Shown: piece by piece, positions 24,679-35,062 of the stretch
How the letters are laid out: every line of letters starts with the position of its first letter
Position numbering within the stretch: position 1 is the first letter of the stretch
Assembly: GCF_018885265.1 (NCBI RefSeq)
Contig: NZ_CP076538.1
Coordinates: forward strand, 2,826,001 to 2,890,000
Direction of reading: 5' to 3'
DNA from: Amycolatopsis aidingensis
Lineage (GTDB): Bacteria > Actinomycetota > Actinomycetes > Mycobacteriales > Pseudonocardiaceae
DNA length: 64,000 nt
Made by a program: the position numbers and the translations under genes
The notes under the pieces: generated by a model
The model's input: only the letters and a program-made list of their open reading frames with translations
Told to the model about the DNA's origin: nothing
Database searches by the model: none

Positions 24679-26168
24679 ATGCGCGAGGAACTCGCGACGC
24701 CCGCGACCGAGACCCCGGCGGCGCCGCCCCCGCTGGCCAGATGGCCGGTACTGGCCGTGGCCGGCGCGACCGGGCTGGTGCTGCTGGCCACCAGCGCCCG
24801 GATCGGCTACTTCGGCGACGAGCTGTACTTCCTGGCCTCGGGCCGGTACCACCTGGAGTGGGGCTACGCCGACCAGCCGTGGCTGCTGCCGGTACTGGCG
24901 CTGGCCATGGACACCCTGGCCCCCGGCTCGGTACTGGTGCTACGGCTGCCCGCGATGATCGTCACGGTGCTGGGCGTGCTGCTGACGGCGCTGATCGCCC
25001 GCGAGTTCGGCGGCGGCCGGAAGGCACAGCTGCTCGCCGCGGGTGCCTACGCGATCTCCTTCCAGCTGCTGGCCTCGGGGCACCTGCTTGCGACCTCCAC
25101 CATCGACCCCTTCCTGTGGACGTTGACCACCTGGCTGGTGGTGCGCTGGGTGCGCACCCGCGCCGACCGGCTGCTGCTGTGCGCGGGCCTCGCCACCGCG
25201 GTGGCCATGCAGGGCAAGTTCCTGATCGTGTTCTTCTGGCTGGCGCTCGGGGCCGTGGTGCTGCTGACCGGGCCGCGGGAGCTGCTGCGCCGCCCGGCGC
25301 TGTGGGCGGGGCCGCGGTCACCGTGCTGGCCACCGTGCCCACGCTGGTGTGGCAGGCCCGCAACGACTGGCCGTACCTGGACATGCAGGACGTGGTCGCC
25401 GAGCAGGTGAACCGGTTCATGGGCGGCCCGCTGGCCATCGTCCCGCTGGCCGTGGTGTTCGCCGGGCTGCTGGTCGGTGCCTTCCTGGTCTGCCACGGCC
25501 TGTGGCAGCTGCTGCGCTGGCCCGAGCTGGCCGGGTACCGCTTCCTTGGCTGGACCGTGCTGGCGGTGACGTCGATCTTCGTGCTGACGGTGGGGCGGTA
25601 CTACTACGTGGCCGGTCTGTACGGGCTGCTGTTCGCGGCCTCCGCGGTGCGGATCGAGCGGCACCGGCCCGCCCGGTGGTGGCGGTGGGTGCCGACCTGG
25701 CCGGTGTACGCGCTGTCCGCGGTGCTGGCCGTGGGACTGGCGCTGCCGGTGCGCCCGGTGTCCATGGTCACCACCACCGACTTCGTGGCCAGCGGCAGCC
25801 TCGGCTGGCCCCAGCTGGCCGACACCGTCGCCGTGGCGCAGCGGCGGCACCAGGGCGCCGTCGTGCTCACCCACACCTACTGGCAGGCCAGCGCGCTGGA
25901 GGTGCACGCCAGGCAGCGGCTGCCGGAGGTCTACAGTCCCGAGCGCGGCTACTGGTACACCGGCACCCCGCCCGCGGGCAGCGATCCGGTGCTGTACGTC
26001 GGCGCGGACCCGCAGTACCTCGGCCGGTTCTTCGAAGGCACGCAGCGGGTCGGCACGGTGCGGCTGGACGCGAAAGCGGACAATGTGAACCAAGGGGTGC
26101 CGGTCTGGCTCTGTCACGGGCCGAAGGCGCCATGGCCGCAGCTGTGGCAACGGATGCGGCGAATGTGA
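24679..26168 (+). pseudogene. frameshifted ArnT/PMT-like membrane glycosyltransferase (GT39/GT83 type)
   Basis: The product would be about 496 residues: an integral membrane glycosyltransferase that transfers sugars from polyprenyl phosphate. The first half (ATG 24679, GGGGGAGG upstream) has YFGDELYFLASGRYHLEWGY, the first-loop DE motif of the PMT_2 family, and several helices. The frame breaks at a run of four G (25308-25311): after LRRPALWAG the sense protein continues one frame over as AAVTVLATVPTLVWQARNDW and runs to the stop at 26168. One extra G restores a continuous protein. Coding character is strong on both sides, so this is either a very recent mutation, a phase-variable run or a sequencing error. 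Confidence 0.82.
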
Positions 26169-26184
26169 ATCGCGGGGAGGAAAC

Positions 26185-26694
26185 GTGTCAGAGCCCGCCA
26201 CGGGGGTCCAGGTGCGGCTGCGCCCGCCACGCAACGAGCTCGACCGGCGGGTCATCGGCTGGTGGCGGGTACAGGAGCTGATCACCTACGGCGTGGTGGT
26301 CGCCATTCTCGTGGTGCTCGGGTTCGCCATCCAGGGGGCGCGGTTCTGGCTGCTGCTGGCGGCCGGGGTGGTCGCGGTTGCCGGGCTGCTGCTGGCGTTG
26401 CTGCTGCCGCTGTGGTGGTACCGGGTGCACCGCTGGGAGGTCACCGACAGCGCGGTCTACACCCGGACCGGGTTTTTCTGGCAGGAGTGGCGGGTCGCCC
26501 CGATGTCGCGGATCCAGACCGTGGACACCCAGCGCGGCCCGCTGGAGCAGCGGTTCGGGCTGTCCACGGTCACCGTCACCACCGCATCGGCCAAGGGCGC
26601 GGTGACCATCCAGGGACTGGACCGCGAGGTGGCGGCCGAGCTGGCCCAGCGGCTCACCGAGGTCACCCAGGCCACGCCGGGGGACGCGACCTAG
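26185..26694 (+). CDS. bacterial PH-domain membrane protein (YdbS-like)
   Basis: A 169-residue protein with two adjacent membrane helices (about residues 31-52 and 55-76) followed by a bacterial PH-like domain: YRVHRWEVTDSAVYTRTGFF, then SRIQTVDTQRGPLEQRFGL, the conserved core of the DUF304/bPH_2 family. GTG 26185 has GGGGAGG upstream. Such proteins occur in envelope-stress or lipid-related contexts, but the function is not established. It is followed without a gap by the aminotransferase. Confidence 0.88.
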   Translation: MSEPATGVQVRLRPPRNELDRRVIGWWRVQELITYGVVVAILVVLGFAIQGARFWLLLAAGVVAVAGLLLALLLPLWWYRVHRWEVTDSAVYTRTGFFWQEWRVAPMSRIQTVDTQRGPLEQRFGLSTVTVTTASAKGAVTIQGLDREVAAELAQRLTEVTQATPGDAT

Positions 26695-27723
26695 ATGCGG
26701 TATGCCTTCGGCGCCGGGTTCGAGGTGCCTGCCGGATACCTGAACACCCCGAGCGTCGGCATCCCCGCCGACCGGGTCGCCGAGGCCGTCGAGCGGGCGG
26801 TGGCGCGCTGGCGGTCCGGTGCGGACCGGCCGCCGGACTTCGACGCCGCCGTGGCCGCCTCCCGGGAGGGATTCGCGGAACTGACCGGGGTGCCCGCCGA
26901 GCGGGTGGCCATCGGCGCCTCGGTCTCCCAGGTCATCGCCTCGGTGGCGGCCGGGGTCCCCGACGGCGGCAGCGTGCTGCTGGCCAGGGGCGACTTCACC
27001 AGCGTCGGTTTCCCCTTCGCCGCACAGGCCGGGCGGGGCGTGACGGTGACCGAGGTGCCGCTGGCGGAGTTGCCGGACCGGGTCGCCGGGCACGACCTGG
27101 TAGCGGTCAGCGTGGTCCAGTCCGCCGACGGCGCGCTGGTGGACCTGCCCGCGCTGCGCGCGGCCGCCGAATCCGCCGGGGTGCCGGTGCTGCTGGACGC
27201 CACCCAGGCCGCGGGCTGGCTGCCGCTGTGGCTGGGCTGGGCGGACTGGGTGGTCGCCGCGGGCTACAAATGGCTGCTCTGCCCGCGTGGCGCCGCCTGG
27301 CTGGCCGTGCATCCCCGCGTTCTCCAGCGGACCCTGCCGGTGAGCGCCAACTGGTATGCGGGCGAGGATCCCTGGCAGACGGTGTACGGCCTGCCGCTGC
27401 GGCTGGCCGAGGGTGCCCGCCGGTTCGACCTCTCCCCGGTCTGGCTGGCGCAGGTGGGCGCGGCGGTGGCCCTGCCGTACCTGGCTTCCCTGGACCGGGA
27501 CGAGGTGCACGCGCACTGCACCGGCCTTGCCGACCTGCTGCTGGAGCGCCTCGGCCTGCCGCCGCGGGGCAGCGCCATCGTCTCCCTTGACCGGCCCGGC
27601 GCGGCCGGACGGCTGGCCGCGGCCGGGGTGGTCGCGAGCACGCGGGCGGGCCGGGCGCGGATCGGCTTCCATCTGTACAACACCACGGCCGAGGTGGACG
27701 CCGTGCTGGCCGCACTCACCTGA
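26695..27723 (+). CDS. aminotransferase class V-fold PLP enzyme
   Basis: A 342-residue fold-type I PLP enzyme. The cofactor lysine is in VVAAGYKWLLCPRG, the Asp that contacts the pyridine nitrogen is in VPVLLDATQAAGW, and phosphate-binding residues lie near AIGASVSQVI. This is the class V group that includes cysteine desulfurases, isopenicillin N epimerase-like and kynureninase-like enzymes; the lack of a cysteine-loop near the C-terminus argues against a desulfurase. The ATG immediately follows the upstream stop (TAG ATG), indicating one transcript. Confidence 0.87.
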   Translation: MRYAFGAGFEVPAGYLNTPSVGIPADRVAEAVERAVARWRSGADRPPDFDAAVAASREGFAELTGVPAERVAIGASVSQVIASVAAGVPDGGSVLLARGDFTSVGFPFAAQAGRGVTVTEVPLAELPDRVAGHDLVAVSVVQSADGALVDLPALRAAAESAGVPVLLDATQAAGWLPLWLGWADWVVAAGYKWLLCPRGAAWLAVHPRVLQRTLPVSANWYAGEDPWQTVYGLPLRLAEGARRFDLSPVWLAQVGAAVALPYLASLDRDEVHAHCTGLADLLLERLGLPPRGSAIVSLDRPGAAGRLAAAGVVASTRAGRARIGFHLYNTTAEVDAVLAALT

Positions 27724-27748
27724 CGCGGAGCGGGCCGCTCTCGTCCAG

Positions 27749-27761
27749 TACCGTCCGGCAC
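27749..27761 (+). promoter_or_regulatory. leaderless-type -10 element
   Basis: TACCGT (27749-27754) followed by seven bases and GTG 27762 matches the TANNNT-N6/7-start arrangement of leaderless actinobacterial genes. No clear -35 box is seen. Confidence 0.45.
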
Positions 27762-28442
27762 GTGGATGGAACCGTTGACCGAACGCAGTACTTCGGCGGC
27801 TCCGAGCGAGGTGGCAGCGGACATACCGCGCCACTGCCCAGGGTGCGTCCTGAGCCCTCGCCCCCGCGGCGGCGGGACATCTGGCTCAAGGGTGGTGGGC
27901 TGCTCGCGGTCGCGGTGGTGTCCAGCCTGACCTGGTGGCTGATCCGTGGCACCGGAGGGGAACAGACACAACCGCAGGGCACGCTGGTGGAGAGCCCGCT
28001 GACCAGCGGCGAGTTCCGCTACGCCGTGGTGTCCGGCCCGGTCAGCTCGGCGGACTGCGCGGCCAGCTCCTACGGCGACGTGCAGGAGTGGTTCGACGAG
28101 CACCAGTGCGAGCGGCTGTCCCGGTCGCTGTACACCACCGAGGTGGATGGCGCGCGGGCGCTGGTCTCGGTGTCCCGGGTGACCATGCCGGACCCGCAGC
28201 AGACCCGGCAGCTCAAGTCGATCACCGACACCAGCGGCACCGGCAACGTCAGCGACCTGGTCCGGGACGGCACCGCGGAGATCCCCGGTGCGCCCAACGT
28301 CGCCTCCGGTGAGTACGCCTCCACGGTCACCGAACGGAGCCTGACCATCGTCGAGGCCAACTTCTTCGAGGACCACACCGACAAGGCGCTGCTGCAACGC
28401 ATCAGCACCGACGCCCTCCGCCTCGCCGGCACCCTCCCCTGA
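27762..28442 (+). CDS. membrane-anchored extracellular protein of unknown function
   Basis: A 226-residue protein with a Pro/Arg-rich cytoplasmic N-terminus (about 40 residues), a single membrane helix (GGLLAVAVVSSLTWWLI) and an external domain of about 160 residues. Two cysteines (SADCAASSYG and HQCERLSRSL) could form a disulphide. The domain alternates strands and helices (VDGARALVSVSRVTMPDPQQ), but I recognise no family. GTG 27762 fits a leaderless promoter. It is convergent with the lipoprotein gene at 28466. Confidence 0.75.
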   Translation: MDGTVDRTQYFGGSERGGSGHTAPLPRVRPEPSPPRRRDIWLKGGGLLAVAVVSSLTWWLIRGTGGEQTQPQGTLVESPLTSGEFRYAVVSGPVSSADCAASSYGDVQEWFDEHQCERLSRSLYTTEVDGARALVSVSRVTMPDPQQTRQLKSITDTSGTGNVSDLVRDGTAEIPGAPNVASGEYASTVTERSLTIVEANFFEDHTDKALLQRISTDALRLAGTLP

Positions 28443-28446
28443 CCGG

Positions 28447-28464
28447 CCACTCACAGCAGAGTGG
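28447..28464. terminator. short hairpin between convergent genes
   Basis: CCACTC (28447-28452) and GAGTGG (28459-28464) can form a six-bp stem with a six-base loop in the 23-bp gap between two convergent stops. No U-run follows. A weak bidirectional terminator is possible. Confidence 0.35.
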
Positions 28465-28465
28465 G

Positions 28466-29434
28466 TTACTGGATGGGGGTGCCGGGGAGAGGGTTGGCGG
28501 CCGGAGTGGTACCGGCGTCGGCGCGCCAGCGGGTGACCCTGGTGGCCGAGCCGAGCAGGGAGTCGGCGGCCATCGAGCGCAGCGCCGGGTCGTCGGTCCG
28601 TTCCAGCACGCCCCGCCAGGCCTGCGCGGCATCGGTCTCGGCGACCACGACCAGCGCCATCGCCGAGGGTTGGTCGGTCACCGGCTCCGGCGGCGGGTAG
28701 GCGGGCTCGGCCGGCCGCGGGGTGGCGCCCGCGGCGGTCAGCACCCGCTCGGCGGCGTCCCTGCGGTCCCGGTGCGCGGCCGCACCCTCGCGGACCCCCC
28801 GGTCGAAGTCGGCGGGGAGGTAGGCGGCGACCAGCCCGTACACCCAGACCGCGGCATGCTCGGCGGCCAGCGCCTGCTGCAGCGCCTGCTCCGCCTCCTC
28901 CGGCAGCTCTGGCACCGTCGCCCGTTCCAGCTCACCCGGTTGCCCGGCCCCCAGCGCCGGGTCCAGCTGCTGCGCGGCGGCGCAGCCCGCGGCCACCGAG
29001 CCGACCAGCCCGGCCCGGTACCGGGGCACCGAGGGCACCAGCTCCAGCGCCTGCTGCCGGCACTGCGCCAGCCGGGTACCGAGGGTCTTCAGGTCCGGAA
29101 CCGGCCCGGGGTCCGCGGCCGGTTGTTCGGGCTCTGGCCGGTTCAGCCGGTCGATCTCGGCCTGCAGCCGTTGCTCCTGGGCGGCACGCAGGGTGGCGAC
29201 CTTGGTGGCCAGCTCGGCCTGCTGCGGGGCCGAGCCGGCCAGGCTCCGCGCCGCCTCCGCGTCGGCGCGCGCCCGCTGCAGCAGTGGCAGCAGCGGGTCC
29301 GGGCTGTCCTCGTAACCGGCTGTGCACGCCGCGGCGAGCGGCCCCACCAGCGGCAGGACCAGCGCGAGCGCACCCGCGCGCATCACCTGGCGCCGGCCGC
29401 GCGGCATCCGTCTGGCTGTTCTTCGGGCTGTCAC
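28466..29434 (-). CDS. ferritin-like lipoprotein (DUF4439)
   Basis: A 322-residue predicted lipoprotein. The signal region has a twin-arginine-rich start and GALALVLPLVGPLAAAC, with the Cys of the lipobox at about residue 37. A helical region rich in Glu and Gln (about 50-100) precedes a C-terminal ferritin-like four-helix domain with ALQQALAAEHAAVWVYGLVA and AAAHRDRRDAAERVL, where Glu and His residues are spaced as in DUF4439 proteins. The gene sits just upstream of rimP in many actinobacteria, supporting the call. Function is not established. Confidence 0.85.
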   Translation of the reverse strand: MTARRTARRMPRGRRQVMRAGALALVLPLVGPLAAACTAGYEDSPDPLLPLLQRARADAEAARSLAGSAPQQAELATKVATLRAAQEQRLQAEIDRLNRPEPEQPAADPGPVPDLKTLGTRLAQCRQQALELVPSVPRYRAGLVGSVAAGCAAAQQLDPALGAGQPGELERATVPELPEEAEQALQQALAAEHAAVWVYGLVAAYLPADFDRGVREGAAAHRDRRDAAERVLTAAGATPRPAEPAYPPPEPVTDQPSAMALVVVAETDAAQAWRGVLERTDDPALRSMAADSLLGSATRVTRWRADAGTTPAANPLPGTPIQ

Positions 29435-29599
29435 GTGGAGTCATCCTGCCAGGTGAGGTCCGGACCAGAGGCGGCCCTCCACACCGGCAGGATAAGCTGA
29501 ACCATCCATGACCGACCGACAATCAGATGGCAGCAGGGAAGCACGACCGGCAGGATGCCGGGGTACGACCCGGCCACGGACCGCAGCCGATAGGGGAGC

Positions 29600-30151
29600 A
29601 TGACGGTGGCAGCAGAACTCGCCAGCCGGCTGGAACCGATCGTGGCCGAGGCCGTCGCGGCCACCGGTTTCGATCTGGACGCGCTCGATGTACAGCAGGC
29701 CGGCCGGCGCAAGCTGGTCAAGGTGGTGGTGGACGGCGACGACGGGGTCGGGCTCGACGAGGTCGCCGAGATCAGCAGGGCGGTGTCCGCGGTACTGGAC
29801 GAGAACGAGGCCCTGATCGCGGGTGCCTACACCCTCGAGGTCACCTCGCCCGGTGTCGACCGCCCGCTCACCAGGGCGAGACACTGGCGGCGGGCCAGGT
29901 ACCGCCGGGTGCGGATCACGCCGGTGAGCGGCGCCGAGTTCGTCGGCCGGGTCGGGCACGCGGGGGAGCGGGCCGCCAGGGTGCTGGTGGACGGCGGCGG
30001 CATCCGGGACGTCGCCTACCAGGACGTGGCCAAGGCGGTGATCGAGATCGAGTTCCGCCAGCCGCCGGCCGAGGAACTCAAGCGGCTGGACGAGGACGCG
30101 CTCGAAGCGGGCGGGGACTCCGCGGCCGGACAGAAGGAGGAGCCGAGGTGA
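29600..30151 (+). CDS. rimP: ribosome maturation factor RimP
   Basis: A 183-residue protein needed for 30S subunit assembly. The N-terminal domain contains [21 protein letters not shown] and [20 protein letters not shown]; the central [20 protein letters not shown] is the RimP signature; a C-terminal SH3-like domain follows, with an acidic tail. ATG 29600 has GGGGAG upstream. It overlaps nusA by GTGA, the classic rimP-nusA arrangement. The 165-bp gap to the divergent lipoprotein probably carries the operon promoter. Confidence 0.97.
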   Translation: MTVAAELASRLEPIVAEAVAATGFDLDALDVQQAGRRKLVKVVVDGDDGVGLDEVAEISRAVSAVLDENEALIAGAYTLEVTSPGVDRPLTRARHWRRARYRRVRITPVSGAEFVGRVGHAGERAARVLVDGGGIRDVAYQDVAKAVIEIEFRQPPAEELKRLDEDALEAGGDSAAGQKEEPR

Positions 30152-31197
30152 ACGTCGACATCGCGGCGCTGCGCGCTATCGAACGGGACAAGGACATCCC
30201 GTTCGAGACGGTGCTCGACGCCATCGAGAACGCCCTGCTGACGGCGTACAAGCACACCGAGGGCCACCAGCCCCGGGCCAAGATCGACATCGACAGGAAG
30301 ACCGGTTTCGTCCGGGTGCTGGCGCATACGCTGGACGAGAACGGCGAGATCGCCGAGGAGTGGGACGACACCCCGGAGGGGTTCGGCCGGATCGCGGCCA
30401 CCACCGCCCGCCAGGTGATCCTGCAACGGCTGCGGGACGCCGAGCACGAGAAGACCTTCGGCGAGTTCTCCGCCAAGGAGAACGACATCGTCGCCGGGGT
30501 GATCCAGCGGGACGCCCGCGCGAACGCCCGCGGCATGGTGGTGGTCCAGGTCGGGGACACCGAGGGCGTGCTGCCCGCGGCCGAGCAGGTACCGGGTGAG
30601 AACTACCCGCACGGCAGCCGGATCAAGGCCTACGTGGTGGGTGTCTCGCGCAGCACCCGCGGACCGCAGATCACCCTGTCCCGTACCCACCCGAACCTGG
30701 TGCGCAAGCTGTTCGCGCTGGAGGTGCCGGAGATCGCCGACGGCACGGTGGAGATCGCGGCCGTCGCGCGTGAGGCAGGTCACCGTTCCAAGATCGCGGT
30801 CCGCTCCACGGTGCCGGGCGTGAACGCGAAGGGTGCCTGCATCGGCCCGGTCGGTGCCCGGGTGCGCAACGTGATGAGCGAGCTGGCCGGGGAGAAGATC
30901 GACATCATCGACTACTCCGAGGATCCGGCTCGTTTCGTCGGGAATGCGCTGTCCCCGGCGAAGGTTGTATCCGTACGGGTAGTGGACGAACGGGCCAAGA
31001 CCGCACGGGTCGTGGTCCCGGACTTCCAGTTGTCGCTGGCCATCGGCAAGGAAGGTCAGAACGCCCGGCTGGCCGCGCGGCTGACCGGGTGGCGGATCGA
31101 CATCCGCAGCGATGCCGCACCGGATGGTCCGGTGGCGCATGCGGAACCGCATCGAGACCCCTCGCCCCGGCCCGCGGCAACCGGTTCGGCTGACTGA
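30148..31197 (+). CDS. nusA: transcription termination/antitermination factor NusA
   Basis: A 349-residue protein that binds RNA polymerase and controls pausing, termination and antitermination. In order: N-terminal polymerase-binding domain ([20 protein letters not shown]), S1 domain (about 110-180, [19 protein letters not shown]), and two KH domains with the KH1 motif [20 protein letters not shown] and KH2 [18 protein letters not shown]. It lacks the C-terminal acidic repeats of E. coli NusA, as usual in actinobacteria. GTG 30148 overlaps the rimP stop. Confidence 0.97.
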   Translation: MNVDIAALRAIERDKDIPFETVLDAIENALLTAYKHTEGHQPRAKIDIDRKTGFVRVLAHTLDENGEIAEEWDDTPEGFGRIAATTARQVILQRLRDAEHEKTFGEFSAKENDIVAGVIQRDARANARGMVVVQVGDTEGVLPAAEQVPGENYPHGSRIKAYVVGVSRSTRGPQITLSRTHPNLVRKLFALEVPEIADGTVEIAAVAREAGHRSKIAVRSTVPGVNAKGACIGPVGARVRNVMSELAGEKIDIIDYSEDPARFVGNALSPAKVVSVRVVDERAKTARVVVPDFQLSLAIGKEGQNARLAARLTGWRIDIRSDAAPDGPVAHAEPHRDPSPRPAATGSAD

Positions 31198-31214
31198 GGG
31201 GTGACGAGCTAGAC

Positions 31215-31583
31215 TTGTCAGCGGGCAGGCGCCCGCGGCGCGATGCCGCACGGCACGAGTCCGGAGATCGTCCGGTTCGCACGTGCGTGGGGTGTCGGCG
31301 GCGGGCCTTGAACAGCGAGCTGCTGCGGTTGGTCGCGGCGGACGGACGCGTGGTCGTCGACGAGCGTCGGCGGCTGCCGGGTCGCGGGGCTTGGTTGCAC
31401 CGGGATCCGGAGTGTCTGTCCAGAGCCGAACGGCGGCGAGCGTTCTCCAGGGCGTTGCGGGTTTCTGGGGTGCTCGACGCCGGCGGTGTCCGGGACCATC
31501 TCGAACGGCTCGCGCCGGATAGTACGGAGACGGGAACTCCCCGCTCCGGATCGGAACGAAGGAAGCAGGTCGACCCGTCATGA
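31215..31583 (+). CDS. ylxR: YlxR family RNA-binding/nucleoid-associated protein
   Basis: A 122-residue basic protein with the YlxR fold: PVRTCVGCRRRALNSELLRL near the N-terminus (the R-x-C-x-x-C-R-R-R signature) and the GRGAWLHRDPECLSRAERRR motif in the middle. It sits between nusA and infB as in most Gram-positive genomes. The start is unusual: no ATG or GTG precedes the signature in frame, and TTG 31215 is the best candidate. A TAGACT box (31210-31215) overlaps it, which could be a promoter for ylxR-infB, although a transcript starting there would begin inside the gene. Confidence 0.88.
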   Translation: MSAGRRPRRDAARHESGDRPVRTCVGCRRRALNSELLRLVAADGRVVVDERRRLPGRGAWLHRDPECLSRAERRRAFSRALRVSGVLDAGGVRDHLERLAPDSTETGTPRSGSERRKQVDPS

Positions 31584-31674
31584 GTCAGCCGTGAAGCTGA
31601 AGCCATGAACGCGCGACGGTAGGACGAGGTCAGCGGGTGCATTGCCTGCCTGACCTCACCAGTTGAGGAGAGCA

Positions 31675-34653
31675 GTGGCAGGCAAGGCCCGCGTGCACGA
31701 GCTCGCGAAAGAGCTCGGTGTCACCAGCAAGGAAGTACTCGCCAAACTGAAGGAACAGGGCGAGTTCGTGAAATCCGCGTCCTCCACGGTGGAGGCACCG
31801 GTCGCTCGGCGGCTGCGTGATGCCTTCCCCGGTAAGGACGCCAAATCAGGCAAGCAGGGCGGCCGTAAGCAGGCCGCGTCCAGCAACGGCTCGAGCGGTT
31901 CCGGCGGTGCCACCGCCGAGGCCCCGGCACCGGCAGCTGCGCAGGATTCCGCGCCCGCCCCCGAGCGGCAGGCCAAGCCGGACTCCGCACGCCAGGCACC
32001 GAAACCCGGCCCCAAGCCGGGCCCGAAACCGGGGCCGACCCCCGGCCCGCCCAAGTCCGAGCAGCCCGCGCCGCCCAAGCCGGGCCCGAAGCAGGAACAG
32101 CCCGACCAGTCCGCCCAGCCCGCGGCCGCCGACTCCGGCCAGGGTGGTGGCGCCGGTGCTGACGGTGGCGCCGTGGTGCCGCCGAAGCCGCAGGGCCCCA
32201 AGTCCGGTGGCCCCAAGCCCGGCCCGCGCGCCCCGCGGGTGGGCAACAACCCCTTCGGGGTGGGCTCCGGCTCCCCGTCCCCGCGTCCCGCGCCGCCGCG
32301 TCCCGGCGGTCAGCAGCAGGGCGGCGGTGGCGGTGGCGAGCAGCGTGGCCAGCGTTCCGGCGGTGGCGAGCGTCCCGCGGCCAGCCAGCGCGGAGGCGGC
32401 AGCGCCCCGAGCGGTAACCGGCCCAGCCCCGGCAACATGCCGCCGCGTCCGAACCCTGGCATGATGCCCGCTCGCCCGGCCCGTCCCGGTGGCGGCCAGG
32501 GCGGCCCCGGTGGTGGCCGTGGTGGCCCTGGCGGCGGTCGCGGTGGCCCTGGCGGCGGTCGCGGTGGTCCCGGCGGCGGTCGCGGTGGTCCCGGTGGTGG
32601 CGGCGGCGGTGGCCGTGGCGGTCCCGGTGGCGGTGGCGGCGGCTTCCGTGGTGGTCCCGGTGGCGGTGCCCCCGCCGGCGGCGGTGGCGGCTTCCGCGGT
32701 GGCGGCGGTCGCCCGGGCGGTCGTGGTGGCACGGCCGGTGCCTTCGGCCGTCCCGGTGGCCCCTCGCGCAAGGGCCGCAAGTCCAAGCGGCAGAAGCGCC
32801 AGGAGTACATGGACAACATGCAGGCGCCCAGCGTCGGCGGTGTCCGCCTGCCCAAGGGCAGTGGCGAGACGATCCGGTTGCCGCGTGGTGCCTCGCTGAC
32901 CGACTTCGCCGAGAAGATCGACGCCAACCCGGCTTCGCTGGTGCAGGTGCTCTTCCACCTCGGTGAGATGGTCACCGCCACCCAGTCGGTTTCCGAGGAC
33001 GTCCTCGAGCTGCTCGGCTCGGAGATGAACTACAACGTGCAGGTGGTCAGCCCCGAGGAGGAGGACCGCGAGCTGCTAGAGACCTTCGACATCACCTACG
33101 GCCAGGACGCCGGTGACGAGGAGGACCTGCAGGCGCGGCCGCCGGTGGTGACCGTGATGGGTCACGTCGACCACGGTAAGACCAAGCTGCTGGACACCAT
33201 TCGCAAGACGAAGGTCGCCGAGGGCGAGGCCGGTGGCATCACCCAGCACATCGGTGCCTACCAGGTGCAGACTCAGCTGGAAGGCGTCGACCGGTTGATC
33301 ACCTTCATCGACACCCCCGGTCACGAGGCGTTCACCGCCATGCGTGCCCGTGGTGCGAACTCCACCGACATCGCGGTGATCGTGGTCGCCGCCGACGACG
33401 GGGTGATGCCGCAGACGGTGGAGGCGATCAACCACGCCCAGGCGGCAAAGGCGCCGATCGTGGTGGCGATCAACAAGATCGACCTCGAGGGTGCGAACCC
33501 GGACAAGATCCGGCAGCAGCTCACCGAGTACAACCTGGTCGCCGAGGAGTACGGCGGGGACACGATGTTCGTCGAGGTCGCGGCGAAGCCGGGCCTGAAC
33601 ATCGACGGGCTGCTCGAGGCGATCCTGCTCACCGCGGACGCCACCCTGGACCTGCGGGCCAACCCGGACATGGAGGCCCAGGGCGTGGCGATCGAGGCGC
33701 ATCTGGACCGCGGCCGCGGTCCGGTGGCGACCGTGCTGGTGCAGCGCGGCACGCTGCGGGTCGGCGACTCGGTGGTCGCCGGGGACGCCTACGGGCGGGT
33801 CCGGCGGATGGTGGACGAACACAACGAGGACGTGACCGAGGCGTGGCCTTCCCGCCCGGTGCAGGTCATCGGGTTCACCTCGGTGCCGGGTGCGGGCGAC
33901 ACCTTCCTGGTGGTGGACGAGGACCGGGTGGCAAGGCAGATCGCCGAGCGCCGCCAGGCCCGGATCCGCAACGCGATGAACGCCTCCAAGCGCAAGCGGG
34001 TCAGCCTTGAGGACCTGGACTCGGCGCTGAAGGAGACCTCGACGCTCAACCTGATCGTCAAGGGCGACAACTCCGGTACCGTCGAGGCGCTGGAGGCCTC
34101 CCTGATGCAGATCGAGGTCGGGGACGAGGTCGAGCTGAACATCGTGCACCGCGGCGTCGGTGGCGTCACCGAGAGCGATGTCGACCTGGCGACCGCGTCC
34201 GACGCGATCGTGCTGGGCTTCAACGTGCGGGCACAGGGCAAGGCGACCGAGCGGGCCGCCCGCGAGGGCGTCGACGTCCGGTACTACACGGTGATCTACC
34301 AGGCGATCGAGGAGATCGAGCAGGCCCTCAAGGGCATGCTCAAGCCGGAGTACGAGGAGGTGGAGCTCGGCAAGGCCGAGGTCCGCGAGGTCTTCAAGTC
34401 CTCCAAGGTCGGCACCATCGCCGGCTGCCTGGTCACCTCGGGCGAGATCCGGCGCAACGCCAAGGCCCGCCTGCTCCGGGACGATGTCGTGGTCGCCCAG
34501 AACCTGCCGATCAGCTCGCTGAAACGGTTCAAGGACGACGCGGTCGAGGTCAGGGACGGCTTCGAGTGCGGTCTGACTCTCGGCAAGTACAGCGACATCA
34601 AGGTCGGCGATGTCGTGGAGACCTACGAGCAGCGGGAGAAGCCGCGCACCTGA
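31675..34653 (+). CDS. infB: translation initiation factor IF-2
   Basis: A 992-residue IF-2 that places initiator tRNA on the 30S subunit. Domains: an N-terminal IF2_N (about residues 2-52), a long disordered segment rich in Pro, Ala and Gly (about 60-370) with GGRGGPGG repeats encoded at roughly 32490-32750, a second IF2_N (about 402-455), the G domain with GHVDHGKT (496-503), DTPGHEAF and NKID, then domains II, III and IV ending at [14 protein letters not shown] 31675 is chosen for GAGGAG upstream and because it matches the [14 protein letters not shown] start of actinobacterial IF-2. A strong hairpin follows the stop. Confidence 0.97.
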   Translation: MAGKARVHELAKELGVTSKEVLAKLKEQGEFVKSASSTVEAPVARRLRDAFPGKDAKSGKQGGRKQAASSNGSSGSGGATAEAPAPAAAQDSAPAPERQAKPDSARQAPKPGPKPGPKPGPTPGPPKSEQPAPPKPGPKQEQPDQSAQPAAADSGQGGGAGADGGAVVPPKPQGPKSGGPKPGPRAPRVGNNPFGVGSGSPSPRPAPPRPGGQQQGGGGGGEQRGQRSGGGERPAASQRGGGSAPSGNRPSPGNMPPRPNPGMMPARPARPGGGQGGPGGGRGGPGGGRGGPGGGRGGPGGGRGGPGGGGGGGRGGPGGGGGGFRGGPGGGAPAGGGGGFRGGGGRPGGRGGTAGAFGRPGGPSRKGRKSKRQKRQEYMDNMQAPSVGGVRLPKGSGETIRLPRGASLTDFAEKIDANPASLVQVLFHLGEMVTATQSVSEDVLELLGSEMNYNVQVVSPEEEDRELLETFDITYGQDAGDEEDLQARPPVVTVMGHVDHGKTKLLDTIRKTKVAEGEAGGITQHIGAYQVQTQLEGVDRLITFIDTPGHEAFTAMRARGANSTDIAVIVVAADDGVMPQTVEAINHAQAAKAPIVVAINKIDLEGANPDKIRQQLTEYNLVAEEYGGDTMFVEVAAKPGLNIDGLLEAILLTADATLDLRANPDMEAQGVAIEAHLDRGRGPVATVLVQRGTLRVGDSVVAGDAYGRVRRMVDEHNEDVTEAWPSRPVQVIGFTSVPGAGDTFLVVDEDRVARQIAERRQARIRNAMNASKRKRVSLEDLDSALKETSTLNLIVKGDNSGTVEALEASLMQIEVGDEVELNIVHRGVGGVTESDVDLATASDAIVLGFNVRAQGKATERAAREGVDVRYYTVIYQAIEEIEQALKGMLKPEYEEVELGKAEVREVFKSSKVGTIAGCLVTSGEIRRNAKARLLRDDVVVAQNLPISSLKRFKDDAVEVRDGFECGLTLGKYSDIKVGDVVETYEQREKPRT

Positions 34654-34663
34654 GCCAGCTGCG

Positions 34664-34691
34664 GCGGGGTCCGGTGACCACCGGACCCCGC
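34664..34691 (+). terminator. intrinsic-type hairpin after infB
   Basis: GCGGGGTCCGGT (34664-34675) and ACCGGACCCCGC (34680-34691) form a perfect 12-bp stem with a four-base GACC loop, 11 bases after the infB stop. There is no U-run, as common for actinobacterial terminators. It would separate the nusA-infB transcript from ylxP-rbfA. Confidence 0.75.
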
Positions 34692-34730
34692 CCGCTCGGC
34701 CGTCCACCACGACCCACCCGGTGATGCACG

Positions 34731-35027
34731 TTGTACGTCGGCGCTCTGGAACTCGACATCCTGCTCGGGGATGTCCATTCGCTGAAGCAGAAACGCTCCA
34801 CGGTACGTCCGGTCCTTGCCGAACTGCGCAGGCGGTTCGAGGTGTCGGTGGCCGAGGCAGGCCATCTGGACCTGCATCGCAGGGCGCTGCTCGGGGTGGC
34901 CGTGGTCGCCGCGGATCCGGCGCACGTACGGGATGTGCTGGACGAGTGTGAGCGGCTGGTCGCGGCGCGGCCGGAGCTCGACCTGCTTTCGGCACGGCGC
35001 AGGCTGATCGGGCCGGAAGACGAGTAG
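34731..35027 (+). CDS. ylxP: YlxP/DUF503 family protein
   Basis: A 98-residue ferredoxin-like fold protein: [20 protein letters not shown] at the start and a helix [20 protein letters not shown] are the DUF503 signature. It lies between infB and rbfA as usual. The start is TTG 34731; a stop lies in frame three codons upstream, so no better start exists. Homologues are linked to ribosome assembly by gene neighbourhood (YlxP/RbfA pairing), but the molecular role is not firmly known. Confidence 0.9.
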   Translation: MYVGALELDILLGDVHSLKQKRSTVRPVLAELRRRFEVSVAEAGHLDLHRRALLGVAVVAADPAHVRDVLDECERLVAARPELDLLSARRRLIGPEDE

Positions 35028-35062
35028 TTGTTCACCTCTACTGTGAGAAAGGGGTGTGCGTC

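Noticed and set aside
33076..34995. 639-residue minus-strand ORF opposite infB
   Set aside because: Shadow of the IF-2 G domain region; no ribosome site or motif.
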